Part shown: one piece after another, positions 58,267-64,000 of the stretch | How the letters are laid out: every line of letters starts with the position of its first letter | How positions within the stretch are numbered: position 1 is the first letter of the stretch | Origin: Hibiscus mutabilis | Lineage: Eukaryota; Streptophyta; Magnoliopsida; Malvales; Malvaceae | Reading direction: 5' to 3' | DNA length: 64,000 nucleotides | Assembly (NCBI GenBank): GCA_019671005.1 | Contig: CM033715.1 | Location: 6,510,001-6,574,000, forward strand | Notes under the pieces: generated by a model | Database searches by the model: none | What the model was told of the DNA's origin: nothing | What the model saw: the letters and a program-made list of their open reading frames with translations, nothing else | Program-made: the position numbers and the translations under genes

Positions 58267-60451
58267 TGTTGTCACTGAATTTTCACCAAAGTTTTTATTT
58301 GTTTTCATTTCATTTGTATTATATTGTTGTTATATTATATTATCACATTTTTTAAAATTACTTATGTATATTGGTTTGTATTATCAATTTGTATGATTTA
58401 AACCAAAAAGACAGTTCATATAAATAAAGATGAGCCCATTTATTAAATAAAATTTTCATGTACATTGATAGAGGCCCGATCAACCTAAATTTAATCCAAA
58501 CAAAACCCTAACAACCGTTTCTATGCTATGTGCGCAGCCAAAGGAAGGTTGTTAGATTGAGGGACTGATCCAACGGTGCAGATCACGCCCAGTTGAAGAA
58601 GTTTAAGCATCGCAATTCCCAACCGTTAGATCAAAGAGTGATCTAACGGTCCAGATCGCTCCAAAGCAGGGCACGCGGATCGACACTCGCGCATGGCAGC
58701 AATGCGCTCGTTGCTTCACCTTCCAGTTGTCAATTCATCTTTTTTTACGAACGTTTGAGCCAATTCTGTTACCGTTTGCTCCTTGCTGGCATCCTCCTCG
58801 TTGTTCATAGCCGCCAGAAACATGCAAAAGGGAAGAAAATGGGGGGGGGGGAGGGCTTAAATCCCAAAACCTAAGTTGAGCCATTCAAAGTCAGAAGATT
58901 TAATCCCTAAATTAAAGCTATGATGAAGATCAAGCTAAAATCAGAACCAAGATAGAAGCAATTTGGATGACATCAAGGATTTGTCCTTGCAGATTAAGCT
59001 TTTTGTAACTATATAAAGGCATTGTAATTCTAGGTAGACACACAGTTACACACAATTTATACCACAAGAATTCACAAAAGTATACACAAAGTATAACATT
59101 CGATTCAAAGGCAGCAAGCGAAGTGTATATGAGTTTTCAAGTGGAAATAAAGCAAGCTAACTTTTGGTAATTTCCTCTCTTTGTTTTTATAATTCAAATT
59201 TAAATAAGAAAAATGATTTTATTGCCTCGTTTTTTGTGGCTACCGCCGTGCATGGCGTCTGAGGCTGTATCTATGATGACAGACGTTCAATTTGGAACTC
59301 GATGGATTCTGGAAAAAGGAATTTTCTGCCACTAGCAATGGCGGCCGGCGCCGATGAATGGTGGCTAGCACAACGGACGTTCTCCGTGTTCTTCAATCTA
59401 TGGAGAACACGAAGAACATTTTAGAGAATGAAATGGGGAAAGGTTTTGATCAATTTTGGATAATGAAACCAAAATTAAATTTGTTTCTGATTTTAGCTTT
59501 ATATACTGACCTGGAGACCTGACCTATACCCACTTTTTACCCGCGCCTTTATTTGGTAGATACTCCACCATGGCTCTCCAGTTTTCAATTCTTTCAATTT
59601 GATCTCTTTTGTTTCAATTTGACCTCAAAAGTTCGTTTTTCACTCAATTAAGTCCCTAATCCGGTTTCTTTTTATATATGTATTTCAAATAAGGTTTATT
59701 TTATCCCTTTATTATTAAGTACCATGTTTAATTATTTTAGCAATTTAATTGCCTTCTTTTTATATAATTTTAGTTTTTTTTTGTTTGTGTTCTCATATTT
59801 GTTTGTTTTTTTGAAAGCCCTAGGGATAGGTTCTTAAAAACTTAGATTAGAGCCTTGTGTGCAGTAAAACTTCCTTCACATTTAAAAAAATAAAAACACT
59901 TAATTTTATTTTAACTTTAATAGATAAAATAAATATAAACATCTTTAGGATTGTTAATCACTAATTAGGTTTTAATTAAAAGGCTACAACTCATTTAATT
60001 ATTTCTACGGGTTTGTTTTAAAAGTGAAAATTAACTACTGTGGTGTCTTACCAAACGAAAATGACGAGTTAGCGTCAAGAGTGTTGACGGTGATTGGAGT
60101 TCATTTTCCAGGCGGTAAGGCCGTTAAAATAGACTTATATTCATAAGACAAACGAATAAATCAAAATTTTGTGAACTTGCAAATTCCAATTTTGAAAACT
60201 TTCTTTTGAAATCAATAAGGTACCAATTTTTGGGTGTTGTGGGGGTGTTAACCCTTCCCCATACATAACTGACCCCCGAACTTGTTTTCTGGTTTCTGCA
60301 GTCCAAAAATGTTATTTTAATAAATAAAACATTTTATTAAAATAGTCTCGTTTTAAAAGTGATCCAATCACACTTTTTTTAAAAAAACGATTGGTGGCGA
60401 CTACGTGTTTCAGTTTTCAAAATATCGGGCCTCCTAAAAAGGGTTGCGACA
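58267..60451 (+). repeat. Level-2 3' LTR
   Basis: It starts tgttgtcactg and ends gggttgcgaca (2185 bp). It parallels the 5' LTR end to end. It has a TATA box at 59009-59019, the hairpin at 58622-58650, and a G10 run at about 58843-58852, where the 5' LTR has only a short g run. It is followed by the target copy gttat. Confidence 0.9.
58622..58650. promoter_or_regulatory. Perfect 12-bp-stem hairpin in the LTR (3' copy)
   Basis: Arms accgttagatca and tgatctaacggt, loop aagag. Both arms are identical to those in the 5' LTR, although the surrounding sequence has diverged. Confidence 0.85.
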
Positions 60452-60456
60452 GTTAT

Positions 60457-61187
60457 CATGGAATCTTTCTTCCGTTACGAAAGCCTTAAATTTAAAATGT
60501 TCTCGAATCAACATTTCATGTGAAAAGTGCTCTGAATATGCACATAAAGGTAAACAAAAAAAGGAAAGTGAATAAATGGGTTACCAACAGATATAATGAA
60601 TAACGAATATAAGGCAAATAAAAACAGACCAAAACATATTCCTAATAACATGGGTTCTAGTTCGCTATGGTTATCCGCATGGCTCTAATCGGGGTGGGCT
60701 TCCTAAATTCTCACACACGAGGTTGGTTTTATACAAGGGTACCCGAACCTATCTTATTACCTACTAAGGCAACAAGAACCCCAATTCTGGCCTATTACAA
60801 GCTTGCGAATTCGATTCAGTTCAAGGGAAAGCACGACCTAATGACATAAAGGGCTGCTCACGTGTCAAAAGGTGTGGATTCCGGAAGTGAATTACCGACC
60901 CATGGAGGGCTACTCACGTGGGTATGTGGCGTTTCACTCTCACTTAAGGGATGAAGCTCGGGTATAGAGCTTGATGAGCATGGTGCAACACATGTCAGTG
61001 ATTCCTTAGAAATCAAATGAAAAATTAATTCGAAGACCACCGATTATGAAAGCTCGTGCAATCAAAGTCACATTTTCAAGAAAGCATCGACCTTGTTAAA
61101 TTCAATTGAAATTCCAAAATTTTCCATCATTTAAAAGCAACAAATATTTTCTCGTCTTAACTCTCCTTTTGTTTTGTAAATAAATTC
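60457..61187 (-). other. Level-1 leader, right part
   Basis: Non-coding sequence between the level-1 PBS and the level-2 insertion. In minus-strand direction it continues at 30777. Confidence 0.6.
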
Positions 61188-61207
61188 GGTCCCCAGCGGA
61201 GTCGCCA
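61188..61207 (-). other. Primer binding site of the level-1 element
   Basis: Minus strand tggcgactccgctggggacc, three bases from the 5' LTR end (spacer gct on the minus strand). It is the same type as the level-2 PBS. Confidence 0.82.
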
Positions 61208-61210
61208 AGC

Positions 61211-64000
61211 TATAGCGACCTTTTATAGGTTTGGTTGCTACGAAGGTATCCCCAATCATTCTTTGAAATTTTGGTTGTAGGGGATTTCTTTTGAAAGTTT
61301 GCATTCTTTTGAAAACAATAAAAACTTAGAGTCGCCACTGACTACTTGGATAAGGTAGGCCAGACACCATGAGCAACCAGAGGATCGTTTTGAAAGGGCC
61401 TGGGAGTTGGTTACGTATAAGGAATGATTAACACCCCCATCACGCCCAGAAATTGGTACTAAAATATTTGTTACTTTTAAAATGATGGAAATTAATTGAA
61501 ATTTGAATTGAGTTTAATTTGGCGTACTTAATTGAAAATCAACTTTAATCAAACGAGCTTTATCAAATTGGTGGGTTTGAATTAATTGGTCATTTAATTA
61601 ATAAGGTTGACAATACATCGGATCATAGATTAAACCGACATCATATAAGTCTGACTACCGTGTTAATTTATGGTTTGAATCTCGTACGCCACCTTTATGC
61701 ATGGTGCAAACATTTAAGATACGATGTAATGATTTTATAAGCTCTAATCTTACCTTAGGACGGTAAGGATTAATTCAAATATTTGGTCAACATCTTTTAA
61801 TCCCGGACTGTTATGACACAAATATCGGAACTAATAAATACCTCCCTTTTTATGATTTAAATTAATTAATTCAAAATAAATGGGTCATATGAATGACAAT
61901 TAAAATGGATGTCACAAAAGGGCTTGTAAATTAAACACACAAAAGGCCCACCAAAGCCCAAACCTAAAAAGGCCCAAATTATGGAAAACCAAATTGTGAT
62001 CTAATTAATAACTAGGTGAATCTAACTATTTAACCCTAAATCAAGTAATCCCTAGAAAAACTAGAAAGCCCTAATGAATTATGGATTTTCTTGTAACATG
62101 ATAATTAATCTGATCAGTTTTAAGCTAGTATTCCAATAAGCCAAGGATACTACTTAAAACAAATCAAGTTAATTAATCATGGTTTTAATTTAAATGTCAA
62201 TCTAACCTCTATATTAATTTTATCTTAAAGGTACTTAAGGAGTGTCCAATTGGTTCAATGGATTTAACACTTATCCCGATAAGCCAAGGGTAAGTTTAAA
62301 TTCACTAAATAAATTTGAACCCTAATCTAGCTAAGGCTCTAAAAGGACTAAACATAAATTAATCTAATTAATTTAAAGATCGTGCCCCTATGAGACGAGC
62401 ATACGATCTTAAACTAATTAAATTAATTTGCCTAATTCTAGCTTAAAACTATCTAACAAGCCCAAAGCAAAGTAAAGCCCAAACTACCTAAACTAAACAA
62501 CTTAAGCCCAAAACCTAACAAGGCCCAAACTATCCAAAACAAACAAATAAATATAATATAAATTATAACTATATAACTAAATATTATATACTATGAAATT
62601 TTAAACTTTATAAAAACTATATTAAATACTTCTAAAAACTATATTGTATATAAACTCTACAAAACTATATATATTATATTAAGTAACATATATCTTAGAC
62701 TTTACAAAATTATATTTTATACTTTTAAGAAACATATTATATATTTGAAGGAGAACTATACATATATATTATAATCTTTATAAAGCTACATATATTATAT
62801 ACTTTAAAAACTAAATTATATATTATAAACTTTGTAAAACTACAAATATTATATGATATAAACTATATATTATACACTATATAAAATATTGTATATTAGA
62901 CATAAACTACATGTTATAAGCACACATTATACAAATATATAAAAACATCAACCATAACCACCAAATGCATTTTTTATCAACCACAAATCAAAGGATCTAC
63001 TAATTTCAACAAGAACAAGCATATTAAACAACAAAATTGGAAAATTAAAACATGAAATAAGGGAAAATGATACTGGAAAATGGATTAAATTGCAAAGAAG
63101 TGAAATCAAAGGACCATGTTAAAAATAGATTTGAATGATGAAAGTGACGAAATTGCAAAGCCTCTTAAAAACAGAGGGACCCAAGGCACAATTAAAAAAA
63201 GCAAAATGGCTTCGGGTGTAATTTAAAAGAGGCAGAAGGACTAAAAGGGCAATTTTAAAAAGTGAAAGCCCTACGGGCGTGAATATGGGCGGAAGGATTT
63301 AAAACGCAAATATTCCCTTTTTAAAATTAAAACACAGTATAAAATACATTTTAAAACCAAAAATCTGATCTTTTTCCCCTTTTTAGAGCTTTCTCCAAAA
63401 AAACCCAAAAACTTTCATATGTTCTTCGTGAATCATCTGAGTTCATCACGACCGTGCTCTACCGGCCGTCGCTTGTCGGTGCCGATGACCTAGAAAAAAC
63501 CTTCCTTTCGAACCCTTGTTTATTTTAAGACCAAAAAACGAAGTCCTTTCCTTTGAAAAACACTAAACCCTTCTCCTTTTTGTTAAGAAACCGAGAGTTG
63601 AATCCCCTCTCCTTGATTTTTAAAGAAAAAACAAAGATCTTCTCCCCTCTTAAACCGATTTACTTTCTTGGCCCCAGAAGAAGCCGCGAAGCTTATCATC
63701 GAAGGGGAAATAGTCCGGACGGCGAAGGTAAAATGCTAAAACCCTAAAACTCCTCCATTTTTTAATGTGAGATAGATGGATGAATGATTCATAATGCAAA
63801 AAAAGAAATAGAAATACCTCTGAAGGATTTTTTCTATTAATTTGAATATGAGTTTCTCCCCCTTTGAACTTAGGGTTACAAAAATTTTGTTTCAGTTATA
63901 TAGCACCTGAATATTGCATTGATTTATAGAAAAGAAAAATGTTATCTAAATCCCTATTGGTTGCTCTTAGAATTTGGCCGCACTCATCTACATAATCTGC
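61211..64000 (-). repeat. Level-1 5' LTR (partial, runs past the window)
   Basis: It starts (plus-strand left edge) tatagcgacc, matching tgtagtgacc at 22187. It parallels the other LTR to the window end. It contains about 1 kb (62230-63200) not present in the other copy, including an AT-rich minisatellite at about 62530-62940. A TATA box is at about 63895-63904 (minus strand). Confidence 0.82.
62530..62940. repeat. AT-rich degenerate minisatellite
   Basis: Imperfect repeats of words such as aaactatatattatatact and tttataaaactata at intervals of roughly 30-45 bp. It is present only in this LTR copy. Confidence 0.6.

Larger units (their letters stand above)
30778..60456 (+). mobile_element. 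Level 2: Tat/Ogre-like LTR retrotransposon with dual RNase H
   Basis: 30783-60451 is flanked by the duplication gttat (30778-30782 and 60452-60456). LTRs are 30783-32961 and 58267-60451. The PBS is 32965-32982 and the PPT is about 58252-58266. Without the Athila insertion the element is about 15.7 kb, typical of Ogre-type elements. Internal order: leader, extra ORF, gag, protease, RT, RNase H, second RNase H, integrase, repeat-rich 3' UTR. All frames carry stops. Confidence 0.9.
22187..64000 (-). mobile_element. Level 1: Tat/Ogre-like LTR retrotransposon, gag only, host of nested insertions
   Basis: The element is read on the minus strand. The 3' LTR is 22187-26381, the PPT is 26382-26396, gag is 29052-30381, the leader is split (30382-30782 and 60457-61187), the PBS is 61188-61207, and the 5' LTR runs from 61211 past the window end. 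The five bases before the left LTR are atatc (22182-22186). The LTRs share a long common sequence but differ by large indels. No protease, RT, RNase H or integrase was found between gag and PPT, so the copy depended on enzymes from elsewhere. It is interrupted by the level-2 element at the gttat site and by a solo LTR. Confidence 0.82.

Noticed and set aside
61211..64000. Independent solo LTR or separate element at the right edge
   Set aside because: It is preceded by a correctly placed PBS on the minus strand and matches the LTR at 22187, whose PPT also fits one minus-strand element.

Overview
Origin and style. This is nuclear DNA from a flowering plant, almost certainly a eudicot. The evidence is its AT-rich intergenic DNA, GT-AG introns in an R2R3-MYB gene and an S1/P1-type nuclease gene, an L1-type LINE, tRNA-like SINEs, foldback Mutator-type elements, and very long Tat/Ogre-like and Athila-like Ty3/gypsy retrotransposons. 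The general look of the repeats suggests Malvaceae (cotton and relatives). That is an impression and could not be checked here.

Left part (1-22186), gene-bearing. It holds one apparently intact gene and one broken gene. The intact gene is a subgroup-20 R2R3-MYB resembling MYB62/MYB116, on the minus strand at 13349-14383, with three exons and 288 residues. The broken gene is an S1/P1 (ENDO-type) nuclease at 9366-10842 with six recognisable exons. It carries two frameshifts, a lost splice donor and a missing C-terminus. Around them are a dead L1-type LINE (3608-7336, with its target duplication), two copies of one SINE family with target duplications, two foldback elements with 9-bp target duplications (2477-2946 and 19230-20605), two telomere-motif mirror repeats, a 155-bp tandem array, and a block of paired GTATCGATAC palindromes.

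Right part (22187-64000), one nested stack of LTR retrotransposons. Level 1 is a minus-strand Tat/Ogre-like element. Its 3' LTR is at 22187-26381, its PBS at 61188-61207, and its 5' LTR runs from 61211 past the window end. Only a gag remnant is visible in it. Level 2 is a plus-strand Tat/Ogre-like element (30783-60451, TSD gttat) inserted into the level-1 leader. It carries an extra ORF, gag, protease, RT, two RNase H domains and integrase, all broken by stops. Level 3 is a plus-strand Athila-like array (33569-47541, TSD tttat) inside the level-2 leader. It consists of three LTRs and two internal regions in a row, the second heavily deleted. A separate Athila-like solo LTR (24633-26092, TSD ataat) sits inside the level-1 3' LTR. 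Each boundary is supported by a target duplication, a PBS or a PPT that can be read directly.

How the parts relate. The insertion order is forced: level 1, then level 2, then the Athila array. No retroelement here looks able to move by itself, because all coding regions have in-frame stops. The MYB gene is the only locus likely to make a working protein. I see no CRISPR arrays, tRNA or rRNA genes, or non-plant gene clusters.
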